Part shown: positions 28,715 through 36,167 of the stretch, piece by piece
How the letters are laid out: each line of letters begins with the position of its first letter
How positions within the stretch are numbered: position 1 is the first letter of the stretch
NCBI GenBank assembly: GCA_021806135.1
Contig: JAJZYB010000014.1
Span: 1 to 42,548, forward strand
DNA length: 42,548 bases
Direction: 5' to 3'
Source: Thermoplasmata archaeon
Lineage (GTDB): Archaea; Thermoplasmatota; Thermoplasmata; Lutacidiplasmatales; UBA184
Position numbers and translations under genes: made by a program
Notes under the pieces: generated by a model
What the model was told of the DNA's origin: nothing
The model's input: only the letters and a program-made list of their open reading frames with translations
Databases searched by the model: none

Positions 28715-31057
28715 ATGGGCCACGAGGAGGTCCTTTGGGCCTTGCTCACCCGCGGGGGCCGCTCTCATCCGGGAGGGCTCACCCGGGAGGAGCTTTCCGG
28801 GGAGCTCGGGTATAGCGCGGCGTTCCTCTCCCCCATCCTACGGCAGGCCGAAATCCGCGGTTGGATCCAAGTGGTCCGCTCGCACGTGACGGGCCGCCGG
28901 TACCGGCTGAAGGTCTATCAGGTGACCACGGCGGGACGGGAGCATCTGGATCGCATGGCGATCCCTTCCCCCGGCCCGCTGCCGGCCCCGCCGGCCCCCT
29001 TCGTGGGGCGGGCCCAGGAGCTTGCGGAGTTGGGCCGGGCGCTGGCGGGCGGAGGCGTGGTGGTGATTGACGGGGTTCCCGGGGTGGGGAAGACGGGGCT
29101 GGTCCGCCGGGGGCTGCGGCACACCTGGCGGACCCATGCGGCGGTCTGGACCACGGTGGGCCCGGGCAATCCTGCCGGTGGCCTCTTGGAGACGGTGGGG
29201 CAGGTGCTCCGGCGGGCCGGGTGGGCGGACGGGGGCGCCCCCTCGGTGAAGATGCCGGCCGGCTGGAGCCCTGTGGACGTGCTCCTGCTGATGGGGCGGT
29301 CTCCGCACCGTCTCCTCTGGGTGGTGGACGATGTCCAGAACGCGTCAGGTTCCACGCTGGAGGTGCTCCGGGCGATGCTGGCGGGGTTCGCGAACGGGGG
29401 TCGGCACACGGCCGTCCTCATCACCCAGCGGGAGATCCCCTGGCCGATCCCCGGAGGGACCCGGCTGCACCTCTCGGTGCGGGGGTTGCCCCGGAAGGAC
29501 GCCCTGGAACTCGTGCAGGCGTTGGGTCTCCCCGAGGAGAAGTTCGAGGCCGTCTACCGGGCCACCCTGGGCAATCCGCGGTATCTCCGGCTGAGCGCGC
29601 AGCAGGGGGAGGTGAGCGAGGACGTTCCGTTCGCGGACCACGTGCTGAACAGCCTGGCTCCCGTGCAAAGGAAGGCGCTGCTGCCGGTGGCCCTTTCCTG
29701 GGAGGGGCTCCGTCCGAAGGAATTGCTCACGCTCGGGCTCAAGCCCCAGGAGGTGAGGAACCTGGTCTCCGTCTCGATCCTGGAGACGACGGAGGCGGGA
29801 CTGAGGATGGCGGACCCGTTGGCCCGGCGCCTCCCGGAGATGGTCCCCTGGGAGGAGCTCCGGGTCGCACACGAGTCCCTGGTCAAGGCGGTTCCCCGCC
29901 TGTCTGCCGCCGAGCGGTTTTGCCACTTGGTGAACGCGGAGCGCACGAAGGAGGCGCTCAGGATCCTGACGGGAGGGATCCCTCTGTGGGAGGGCGGGTC
30001 CTCGACCCGGGTCTACCCTTACCTCCTCAAGCTAGCCTACCACCTGCCTCCAGGGCGCTCCCGGGGCAGGGTGTTCTGGATCCTCGCGCAGTTCCAACGC
30101 AGGCAGGAGGACTTTGTGACGGCCTCAGGGTTCCTGGAGCGAGCCCTGGAGGATCTTCCCCCCGACGATCCCCATGCCATCCTATCGGCAGCCGCTCTGA
30201 GCATGACGGTCCTCCGCACCGGGCATCTCAGCCTGGCCCGGCGGTGGGCCCGGCGGCTGGCCGGGGTGACCCCACTCACGCGATGGTCCTCGGTGCGGGA
30301 CCTGATCAGCGGAAGCCTGCTAGTCTATTCCAGGAGTTTTCCCCGTGCTCGACGACTTTTCCGCCGCGCTGAGATCCAGGGGAGGGCCCACCGGAATTGG
30401 GAGGCGGTCTTCATGGCCCTCAAGGGGGAGGCGTACGTCGCGCTCCAGATGGGCGATCCGGACGTCTCGCTCGACGCTTGTTTCAGAGGATTGAAACTTG
30501 CCCGACGGCAAGAACGGCCAGACTTGGTCCGCTACTTTCGAATGGAGGCGAACCTTGCCCTATTGCGCCTGGGAAATTTGGACGACGCTGAGCGAGAGTA
30601 CGGCCGCCTCCTGGAAGAAGTCCGGGGAGAGCATGCGCGAGGGCAGTTGGTAGTCGTGTTGCTTGGCCTGGCCCATATCGCCGGCCGGCGCGGTAATCTC
30701 CCGAAGGCCGAAGCCTTGGCGCGGGAAGGGGTGTCAGAGGCCGAAGCCCTCATGGACGCCACGTTGACCAGTCGAGCCTATGGAGCATTGGCAGAATGGC
30801 TCCGCCGCCAGCATAAGAGGGAAGCCGCCCAGAGAGTGGCCCGGCGAGCCATGGAACTAAGCCGTTCCTCCGGAACAAGTCTGGGGCTACCCTGGGCTTT
30901 GGAGGTGTGGGACCTTATTCGACAAGAGCACCTCGGACTCGGGCGGTCGCATCCAGCAGAAAAGAACGTTGGCGCTCCCCAGGGAATCGTTCTTGGGAAT
31001 TCGCGTGAACATGCGCACAAATACGATAATCAAGGCGACAAGCCTGTCAAAGAATAG
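28715..31057 (+). CDS. STAND ATPase regulator: wHTH - NTPase - TPR
   Basis: 780 residues. The N-terminal winged helix covers about 1-80 (LTREELSGELGYSAAFLSPILRQAEIRGWI, then YQVTTAGREHLDRM). The STAND NTPase starts with FVGRAQELAEL (96-106), Walker A GVPGVGKT (120-127), Walker B LLWVVDDVQ (200-208) and LITQRE (235-240), then a winged-helix-like arm. From ~430 on are TPR-like helical repeats (FVTASGFLERALEDL, YVALQMGDPDVSLDACFRGLKLA, EREYGRLLEEV). The layout is that of MalT/AfsR-type signal-responsive regulators, which oligomerise on ligand and ATP binding. The last ~250 codons (from ~30300) are visibly lower in GC than the first part. A 9-bp hairpin follows the stop. Confidence 0.85.
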   Translation: MGHEEVLWALLTRGGRSHPGGLTREELSGELGYSAAFLSPILRQAEIRGWIQVVRSHVTGRRYRLKVYQVTTAGREHLDRMAIPSPGPLPAPPAPFVGRAQELAELGRALAGGGVVVIDGVPGVGKTGLVRRGLRHTWRTHAAVWTTVGPGNPAGGLLETVGQVLRRAGWADGGAPSVKMPAGWSPVDVLLLMGRSPHRLLWVVDDVQNASGSTLEVLRAMLAGFANGGRHTAVLITQREIPWPIPGGTRLHLSVRGLPRKDALELVQALGLPEEKFEAVYRATLGNPRYLRLSAQQGEVSEDVPFADHVLNSLAPVQRKALLPVALSWEGLRPKELLTLGLKPQEVRNLVSVSILETTEAGLRMADPLARRLPEMVPWEELRVAHESLVKAVPRLSAAERFCHLVNAERTKEALRILTGGIPLWEGGSSTRVYPYLLKLAYHLPPGRSRGRVFWILAQFQRRQEDFVTASGFLERALEDLPPDDPHAILSAAALSMTVLRTGHLSLARRWARRLAGVTPLTRWSSVRDLISGSLLVYSRSFPRARRLFRRAEIQGRAHRNWEAVFMALKGEAYVALQMGDPDVSLDACFRGLKLARRQERPDLVRYFRMEANLALLRLGNLDDAEREYGRLLEEVRGEHARGQLVVVLLGLAHIAGRRGNLPKAEALAREGVSEAEALMDATLTSRAYGALAEWLRRQHKREAAQRVARRAMELSRSSGTSLGLPWALEVWDLIRQEHLGLGRSHPAEKNVGAPQGIVLGNSREHAHKYDNQGDKPVKE

Positions 31058-31059
31058 AA

Positions 31060-31084
31060 GGGAGCGGGCCGACTTCCCGCTCCC
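31060..31084 (+). terminator. Stem-loop after the STAND gene
   Basis: GGGAGCGGG (31060-31068) and CCCGCTCCC (31076-31084) form a perfect 9-bp stem with a 7-nt loop, 2 nt after the stop codon. No T tract follows, so it may stabilise the 3' end instead of terminating. Confidence 0.5.
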
Positions 31085-31188
31085 CAGGTGGATTGGCGGT
31101 CTAAGGGAATAAGCTCGGGGGCTCGGTGGGATCCATTGTTTGCACCTCCGAGGAAGTGTTGCGCGTCCCTACCGCATGGATTTAACCC

Positions 31189-31209
31189 AAATTTTTCACT
31201 GAAAAATTT
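31189..31209. repeat. 21-bp AT-rich palindrome, copy 2
   Basis: AAATTTTTCA, centre C, TGAAAAATTT: perfect 10-bp arms. The inner 19 bp is the reverse complement of copy 1 at 27974-27992. It lies between the STAND gene and the CtaA-like gene, in DNA otherwise GC-rich, and could hold a promoter for the latter. Confidence 0.9.
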
Positions 31210-31320
31210 CTGCTATGGTGTAACACGCTCCCCCATAGGCGAACGCTCCAGCGCCCTCCGCCATCTCCGTCCCACCTCTACGGACGGCTCTTGAACGGTC
31301 CGCCTCTCCGGCCGGCCACC

Positions 31321-31791
31321 ATGCCCCCCTCTCCCTGGTCCCGCGTCCGCTGGGCCCTCTCGGCCACCCTCCTCCTCACCGCCGTCGCCGCCCTCCTCGC
31401 CATCGCGGTCTCGGCCGACGGGACCACCCGCTGCACCTCCTACCCGATCTGCTTCTTCCAGGGAGGCGCCGCCGCCTCCACGGCCCACGCCCTCTCCGGT
31501 GCGGCCCTCTTCCTCGCCACCCTCCTGCTGCTCTGGACCACCGTGGTCGTCCGCCGGGATGACCGAAGGGCGCTCCCTCTCGGTGTTTCCATCCCTCTCC
31601 TCGTCGGGATCATGGGAAGCGTCGGCGCTTCCTTCGTCACCGGCGCCCTCTCCCCCGCCTGGATTCCCCTTCAGATCGGCCTCCTCCTCCTCCTCGTGGC
31701 CCTCCAACTTTCTCTCCTCTTCGTCTCCTACAACCTTCCCTCTCGCTCCGGATCCCCCTTGGCTCCTGACGGCGAGTCGCCCCCTCGCTGA
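31321..31791 (+). CDS. Four-TM membrane protein, CtaA/COX15-like half-protein
   Basis: 156 residues from ATG 31321 (an in-frame TTG at 31291 adds ten). Four hydrophobic segments: ALSATLLLTAVAALLAIAVSA, HALSGAALFLATLLLLWTTVVV, LGVSIPLLVGIMGSVGASFVTGAL and PLQIGLLLLLVALQLSLLFVS. The first loop reads CTSYPICF, which aligns with the C-x3-P-x-C element (CPDWPLC) of heme A synthases, followed by a histidine at the start of TM2. Archaeal CtaA proteins are often four-TM half-molecules. The second heme histidine is not evident, so the assignment is tentative. Confidence 0.5.
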   Translation: MPPSPWSRVRWALSATLLLTAVAALLAIAVSADGTTRCTSYPICFFQGGAAASTAHALSGAALFLATLLLLWTTVVVRRDDRRALPLGVSIPLLVGIMGSVGASFVTGALSPAWIPLQIGLLLLLVALQLSLLFVSYNLPSRSGSPLAPDGESPPR

Positions 31792-31838
31792 CCCCCTGCG
31801 AGATGCTAGCGCATGCCCAGGCCGGGACAGTAAGGTAC

Positions 31839-31846
31839 TTATATAC
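31839..31846 (+). promoter_or_regulatory. TATA box TTATATAC of the tfb gene, with flanking direct repeats
   Basis: TTATATAC about 45 nt before ATG 31888, so initiation near 31869 would leave a leader of about 10-20 nt. CCTAAGTG occurs twice, at 31848-31855 and 31874-31881, 26 bp apart, just after the TATA box and just before the ATG. The second copy supplies the in-frame GTG at 31879. Confidence 0.6.
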
Positions 31847-31887
31847 CCCTAAGTGCCCTAAATAGTTGGGAGACCTAAGTGATAACC

Positions 31888-32964
31888 ATGTCCACCTTCG
31901 CATCCTCCTCAGAAAGGGTGAGGGGACCGGCCTCACATACCGACCGGATCCCGCGTGAATCGCTCGACCGCTGCCGAAACTGCGGGGGCACCCGCCTGTT
32001 CCGCGACGAGGCCACCGCCGACCTCGTTTGCCAGGACTGCGGCCTCGTGAACCGGGAGGGCGAGGCGGTCGTCCAAGAACCCCTCGGTCACTCCGACGAC
32101 GCCAGCCGCTACGGCCCCGGTACCCATGGCCGCGCCACCACGGTGCTTCTACCGGACAAGGGCCTTCGGACCCGCATCGGTCCGCTCACGCGTAACAGCG
32201 TCCCCAGCCCTCTCTCCCACCGGCGCAAGATGGAGTTCGCTCGCCTGCGCCTCGTGGACCGCCGCCAGGGCCGCGGGGACAGCGGAGAACGCAACCTCGA
32301 GACCGCCCTCCCTCAGCTCAAGCGCCTTACCGAGGCCCTCGGACTTCCCCGCACGGTGGAAGAGACCGCGGTACGCCTGTACCGGGAGTCCCTCGCCCGA
32401 CGCGGGATGCGCGGCCTCAGGATCGCTTCCCTGGTGGCCGCCTGCGTCTACGTGGCCTGCCGGGTCCACGGGATCCCCCGTACCCTACGGGTCGTAGCCT
32501 CCCAATCCGAGGCCCCCCGCAGCGTCATCGCCACCGTCTCCATCCACCTCATCCGGGACCTCCGGGTGAAGGTGCGGCCGGTGAACCCCATGGACCTCCT
32601 GCCCAAGCTCGCCGAGGACCTGGAGTTCCCCCGGGAGCTCCGCTCCCGGATCCGGGAATACCTCGAGCGCTTGGACAAGGGTGGCTACCAGTCCTCCGGC
32701 GTCATGCCCGCCACCCTCCTCGGCACCGTGGCCTACGTGGCCGCGCAGGAGGGAGGCTGGCGCTACAGCCAGGACCGCATCGCGAAGGCCCTCGGAGTGA
32801 CCAGCGTCTCTCTGCGGAACCGCGTCCCCAGCGTCGTCTCGTTCCTGCGGATCCCACCGCCGGGCTCCCGACCGGGCTCCCGGTCCCCCAGCGGTGGCCC
32901 TCCTTCGAACTCCCCCGAAGGCGGAGCGCCGGGACTCCCGGAACCGGTCGCCGCCCAGGGCTGA
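31888..32964 (+). CDS. tfb: Transcription initiation factor IIB (TFB)
   Basis: Archaeal TFIIB homologue that bridges TBP-DNA and RNA polymerase. From ATG 31888 it has 358 residues (361 from GTG 31879, the numbering used for motifs). The B-ribbon has C32, C35, C51 and C54 (CRNCGGTRLF, then CQDCGLV). The B-reader region carries a RIGP motif and the HRRKME helix. Two cyclin repeats follow: ALPQLKRLTEALGLPRTVEETAVRLYRE and AEDLEFPRELRSRIREYLERL, with the repeat-end segments ASLVAACVYVACR and TLLGTVAYVAAQEGG. A Pro/Ser/Gly-rich tail of ~35 residues follows. Likely one of several TFB paralogues. The proximal direct repeats suggest specific regulation. Confidence 0.96.
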   Translation: MSTFASSSERVRGPASHTDRIPRESLDRCRNCGGTRLFRDEATADLVCQDCGLVNREGEAVVQEPLGHSDDASRYGPGTHGRATTVLLPDKGLRTRIGPLTRNSVPSPLSHRRKMEFARLRLVDRRQGRGDSGERNLETALPQLKRLTEALGLPRTVEETAVRLYRESLARRGMRGLRIASLVAACVYVACRVHGIPRTLRVVASQSEAPRSVIATVSIHLIRDLRVKVRPVNPMDLLPKLAEDLEFPRELRSRIREYLERLDKGGYQSSGVMPATLLGTVAYVAAQEGGWRYSQDRIAKALGVTSVSLRNRVPSVVSFLRIPPPGSRPGSRSPSGGPPSNSPEGGAPGLPEPVAAQG

Positions 32965-32989
32965 ACCCGGCCCGCCCCCTCGCCCCGGC

Positions 32990-33250
32990 TCAGAGGGCCA
33001 CCGGCCCGGAGGGGACCCCGTCGCCCAGCTTACGCCGGAGCCGCTCGTGCTGCTGAAGGCTCAGGAGCGCGAAGGCGGCCATGGAAATGACCATGAGGAC
33101 GGCGAAGACGTCCGAAGCCCCGGCAAGCCCTCCCAGGAGCGCCTCCACCCCGGCCACCGAGGTCACCAGCGCCAACCCGAGGCTCCCCAACAGGGCCGCC
33201 CGGGAAAGCGGTGAGAGCCCGAGGGGCGGTCGCCGGGGTCTCCGCGCCAT
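32990..33250 (-). CDS. Small two-TM membrane protein (86 aa)
   Basis: Basic N-terminus (MARRPRRPPLG), TM1 LLGSLGLALVTSVAGVEALLGG (20-41), TM2 DVFAVLMVISMAAFALLSL (47-65), then a basic C-terminal stretch QQHERLRRKLG. No family recognised. ATG 33250 has an AT-rich GTTCAAGA about 25 nt upstream. Convergent with tfb (26-nt gap), divergent from the nuclease gene. Confidence 0.6.
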   Translation of the reverse strand: MARRPRRPPLGLSPLSRAALLGSLGLALVTSVAGVEALLGGLAGASDVFAVLMVISMAAFALLSLQQHERLRRKLGDGVPSGPVAL

Positions 33251-33342
33251 GAGCCTAGCACCGGGCCACAGGTCTTGAACCTGCGTCCCGGACCGTCCAC
33301 CCCAAATCCTAACCGCCCCGGGGGGGTCCGCGGGCCCTCCCC

Positions 33343-34815
33343 ATGACCTCCCTTCCCCCGGCCTCCCAGATCCTGCGCCGGGTGGAGGCCAACATCACTG
33401 CGGCGACCCGGGTGGGAGAGTACCTCACCCGGATCAAACCCCCGCCGGAGACCCTGCAGCAGGTCTCCGTGACCCGCCTGGTGAACCCGGGCCGGGCGTA
33501 CTACGACCTGGTGAGCCCCCTTCCGGAGGGCCTCGCCGCCCAGCAGAAACGCCTGGCGGGAACGGGAGCCCATGACGTGCTGGAAGACCTGCTGGCCCGG
33601 GGGGTGGAGTATACGGAACTCTGGCTGCACGGAGAGGATGCGGATGGGGAACCGGCCCTGGACCGGATCACCGCCCGGCTCGACGCCTGCGAACGCCTCC
33701 CGGACGGCAAGCTCTCCCCCACCGAGATCAAGAACGTGGGCACCGTCCGACCGCGTCCCTCCGAGGAACACCTCGAGCAGCTCGGCATGTACTGCGCCCT
33801 CCTCGGGGTGGGAGAAGGGCATCTGCTCACCGTTCACCGAGACGACCTCTCCGGAAAGTCGACCCTCCTCCCCCCGCTGAAGGTGCTCTACCCGGACCTC
33901 CCGGGCGTCCGCCGCACCATGGCCGAACGCAGGGACCTCCTCACCGAGGCCGTCCGGGACCGTGACCCTTCCCGGCTCCCCGCCTGCCCCTGGGCTTTCG
34001 CCGGGTGCAAGTACCGGGTGGCGGGAATCTGCGACTGCCCCTCCCGTGCCCGACTCGAGGCCACCATCGCGCGGCGAGCCGAATGGACCGAGGACCCGGC
34101 ATATCTGGACCTCCTGCGGCAGCGCGCCCAGGACCGCGGGGCCTACCCCTCCTCGGGAGCGGAGCGCCCCCATCTTACCCTCTCGGGCTTTCTGACCCCG
34201 AGGAAGTCGTACTTCCGTTCCCGTCCTCGCTCGGAGGAGCCCGGCACGGAGGCCGAACCCTCCCCCGAGGGGGAGGGAGGACCGCGGTCGGAGGAACGCC
34301 TCTCCCGCGCCAATGTGCACGGACTCGAACGGCAGATCCACAGCGCGGTCTTCCACACCCACCCGGGACGGGCCACCCGGGAGCAGGTGGCAGTGGACGG
34401 TAGCCCGCGCTCGATCGCGCTCCTCGACGGGAAGCCCTTCCTCGTCCGGATCCGGATGGTCCGCCGAGCGCTCTCCGGGACCCCCCGGGACCTGGCCGGG
34501 GACTTCGGGGTCCCGGAGGACCTGCGGCAGCTCCTCCTGAGGGCCGCGCTCCAGGGGGTCCCCGGGGGACGGATGTACGTCTGGAACTGGAAGCTCCCCG
34601 AGGACGCCATGAAGCTCCAGGTCTTCGACGTGGAGTTCCTTCCCCAGGCGCTCGCCGAGGCCCGGGAATGCGCCTTGAGCCTGCCGGGCGCCCTGGACGA
34701 CGCGCTTCGCAGGGGGGATTTCCGCCCCCTTCCCCTCTGCCCCCGGTGGATGTGCCCCAGCTGCCCGTACCGGGAGGAGTGCCGGCCCGACGAGACCGCT
34801 CCCCCCCCTCAGTAG
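33343..34815 (+). CDS. PD-(D/E)XK nuclease, Cas4/RecB-like, with two Cys clusters
   Basis: 490 residues. The N-terminal half has all Cas4/RecB nuclease elements in order: H77 in GTGAHDVLEDLL, D114 in ARLDACE, E128-x-K130 in PTEIKNVG, and Q146-x3-Y150 in EQLGMY. A four-cysteine set follows (C215, C222, C230, C232), as in the Fe-S cluster of Cas4/AddB proteins. The C-terminal half is unusual: an acidic linker (~275-305), then a second domain ending in CPRWMCPSCPYREEC (C466, C471, C474, C480), which could be a second metal cluster. No Cas genes or CRISPR array are near. Likely DNA repair or end processing. AAATCCTA about 35 nt upstream may be the TATA box. Confidence 0.75.
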   Translation: MTSLPPASQILRRVEANITAATRVGEYLTRIKPPPETLQQVSVTRLVNPGRAYYDLVSPLPEGLAAQQKRLAGTGAHDVLEDLLARGVEYTELWLHGEDADGEPALDRITARLDACERLPDGKLSPTEIKNVGTVRPRPSEEHLEQLGMYCALLGVGEGHLLTVHRDDLSGKSTLLPPLKVLYPDLPGVRRTMAERRDLLTEAVRDRDPSRLPACPWAFAGCKYRVAGICDCPSRARLEATIARRAEWTEDPAYLDLLRQRAQDRGAYPSSGAERPHLTLSGFLTPRKSYFRSRPRSEEPGTEAEPSPEGEGGPRSEERLSRANVHGLERQIHSAVFHTHPGRATREQVAVDGSPRSIALLDGKPFLVRIRMVRRALSGTPRDLAGDFGVPEDLRQLLLRAALQGVPGGRMYVWNWKLPEDAMKLQVFDVEFLPQALAEARECALSLPGALDDALRRGDFRPLPLCPRWMCPSCPYREECRPDETAPPPQ

Positions 34816-35450
34816 GTCAGGGTGAAGGTGAGGTACTCCTCGGTGAAGAGGACGGCCCGGCCGCCTTTCATGACATGGAACTCCACCAAGAGGGTCAGGA
34901 CCGCGCTGCTCAGCCGGGCCGGATGGTTCAAGGTGAACGTGATCCCCGGCCCGTAGGTGGGACGGGCGACCAACCGGGCCACTGAGGTGGCCGCGCGGAC
35001 CACCGCCCCGTTGCGGATCTGGATGTGGGTCCCGGTGACGATGGGGTTCCTCCCTCCCAGCTCCTGGAGGTAGAGCTGGACGTTCCCGAGGAGCCCCGAG
35101 TCCCCGGAGATCCCCAGGAGGACCATCTGGGCGTCGAGGGTGACGGTCCCCGGCTTCGCGAGCGCATCGGGAAAGGTGAGCAGCGGCAGGAAGCGGAACG
35201 TCGATCCGCCGCGGCAGCGGCCGGGCTCCTGGATGAGGATCGATCCCCGGGGAGAGCCCGGACCGAAGGGAACACTCCCGGCTCCCGAGACCTTGCACCC
35301 CCGGGCCCGGACCGTCTGGGTCCGCCCGCTCAACGGAGCCACCGGGACGTGCCCGGCGAGATGGGATGGGGCCGCCTCGGTCACCACCACCTCGGCCTCA
35401 GCGAGCGGGAACGAGGCCAACGCGAGGAGCGCCACGGCGACTAAGCTCAT
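34809..35450 (-). CDS. Secreted hypothetical protein (213 aa)
   Basis: ATG 35450 starts a signal peptide (MSLVAVALLALASFPLAEAE, cleavage likely after AEA). The mature protein is beta-rich: TQTVRARGCKVSG, FRFLPLLTFPD, GTVTLDAQMVLLGISG, NVQLYLQELGG, ITFTLNHPARLSSAVLTLLVEFHV. Two cysteines (GCKV and GRCRGG) could form a disulfide. The longer frame to 35816 runs over the acetyltransferase remnant and is rejected. GTATTAAC about 58 nt upstream is a TATA candidate. Its stop overlaps the convergent nuclease gene by 7 nt. No family recognised. Confidence 0.6.
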   Translation of the reverse strand: MSLVAVALLALASFPLAEAEVVVTEAAPSHLAGHVPVAPLSGRTQTVRARGCKVSGAGSVPFGPGSPRGSILIQEPGRCRGGSTFRFLPLLTFPDALAKPGTVTLDAQMVLLGISGDSGLLGNVQLYLQELGGRNPIVTGTHIQIRNGAVVRAATSVARLVARPTYGPGITFTLNHPARLSSAVLTLLVEFHVMKGGRAVLFTEEYLTFTLTY

Positions 35451-35504
35451 CCACCAGAACCCTGCGACGCGGGAAGGGGGGCGGCCGGGGGGCGTCAATG
35501 CCTT

Positions 35505-35512
35505 GTTAATAC
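35505..35512 (-). promoter_or_regulatory. TATA-like box GTATTAAC
   Basis: GTATTAAC on the minus strand, about 58 nt before ATG 35450. Initiation about 26 nt downstream would leave a ~30-nt leader for the secreted-protein gene. Confidence 0.4.
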
Positions 35513-35562
35513 GTATTCCAGGCCTCTTGAACCTGCCGCCAGGGCCGCCGTTCCATGCCGGG

Positions 35563-35754
35563 TCATGGCGCTGACGGTCCGTCCCCTTCCGGGGGCGCCC
35601 TCCCCAGGTCCAGGTGCATGATCTCCTCGTCGAAGTACCGCCCTCCCCGGTGCACGGCCTTGGGAACCCGCCCCACGGTGACGAAGCCCATCTTCCGGTA
35701 CAGCGCCTTGGCCCTCTCGTTGTCAGCGAAGACCGTTCTCCCATACCTATACAT
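35563..35754 (-). pseudogene. Truncated GNAT acetyltransferase, C-terminal fragment
   Basis: Only the last ~55 residues of a GNAT N-acetyltransferase remain: FADNERAKALYRKMGFVTVGR matches the final acetyl-CoA-binding helix and strand of the family (N-x-x-A-x-x-L-Y-x-K-x-G-F), followed by EEIMHLDLG. The acetyl-CoA pyrophosphate loop and everything before it are missing; upstream of about 35739 the sequence changes to a lower-GC segment. An ATG at 35754 permits a 63-residue product, but it would not be an enzyme. Confidence 0.75.
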
Positions 35755-35759
35755 CGGCG

Positions 35760-36060
35760 ACTCGCAACGATGATGCTGGGTTCCTGCTTCATCTGGGCGC
35801 ACCTGCCTTGCGGCATGAACTTCGCCCATCGACCAGGCCATTATACTCCCGCCGAACTGGCGGTGAGTCCCACTCCTTTCGGGGTGAACGTGATGTCGTG
35901 CTTGACCAGTATTGCCCGTTGGTTTTACGCGCTGGTCTCGCAACCGGATACCAACAACATCGCCCCCGTTCGTCTCCGGACGGGGGTTCATTGGCGTCGT
36001 TGTCGCGGCTTGGTTCTCACCGCAACCGACAGTTCCACGCATGGATGTCGGTATATTTGG
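35760..36060. other. Low-GC segment that replaces the 5' part of the acetyltransferase gene
   Basis: About 300 bp of noticeably lower GC and different word usage. All frames are broken or lack family motifs. On the minus strand its end, ATGAAGCAGGAACCCAG, is similar in style to the C-terminal codons of archaeal IS605 tnpB genes (MKQE...), so a decayed element is possible, but no TnpB motif such as the zinc ribbon is visible. The palindromic CCCCCGTTCGTC / GACGGGGG-like pair at about 35963-35987 is a hairpin. I can support only a foreign or decayed insert. Confidence 0.3.
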
Positions 36061-36134
36061 TCCTTCCCCCATTAGCTGCTAGACCCCCCCGGCGGGACCG
36101 CACCACGCAGGTCGCGGAGTACGAACTCCGGTAG

Positions 36135-36143
36135 GGCTTATTG
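36135..36143 (+). promoter_or_regulatory. TATA-like box of the TauE gene
   Basis: GGCTTATTG, centred about 28 nt before GTG 36168. It supports a leaderless GTG start for the transporter operon. Confidence 0.5.
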
Positions 36144-36167
36144 GTGTTCGCCTGTCGCCCGTAGGTC

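Noticed and set aside
31800-31900. Replication origin
   Set aside because: AT-rich relative to its surroundings, but no ORB-like repeats and no orc1/cdc6 gene; it is explained as the tfb promoter.
33163-35298. 711-codon minus-strand open frame opposite the nuclease gene
   Set aside because: Shadow frame; crosses two real genes and lacks any motif.
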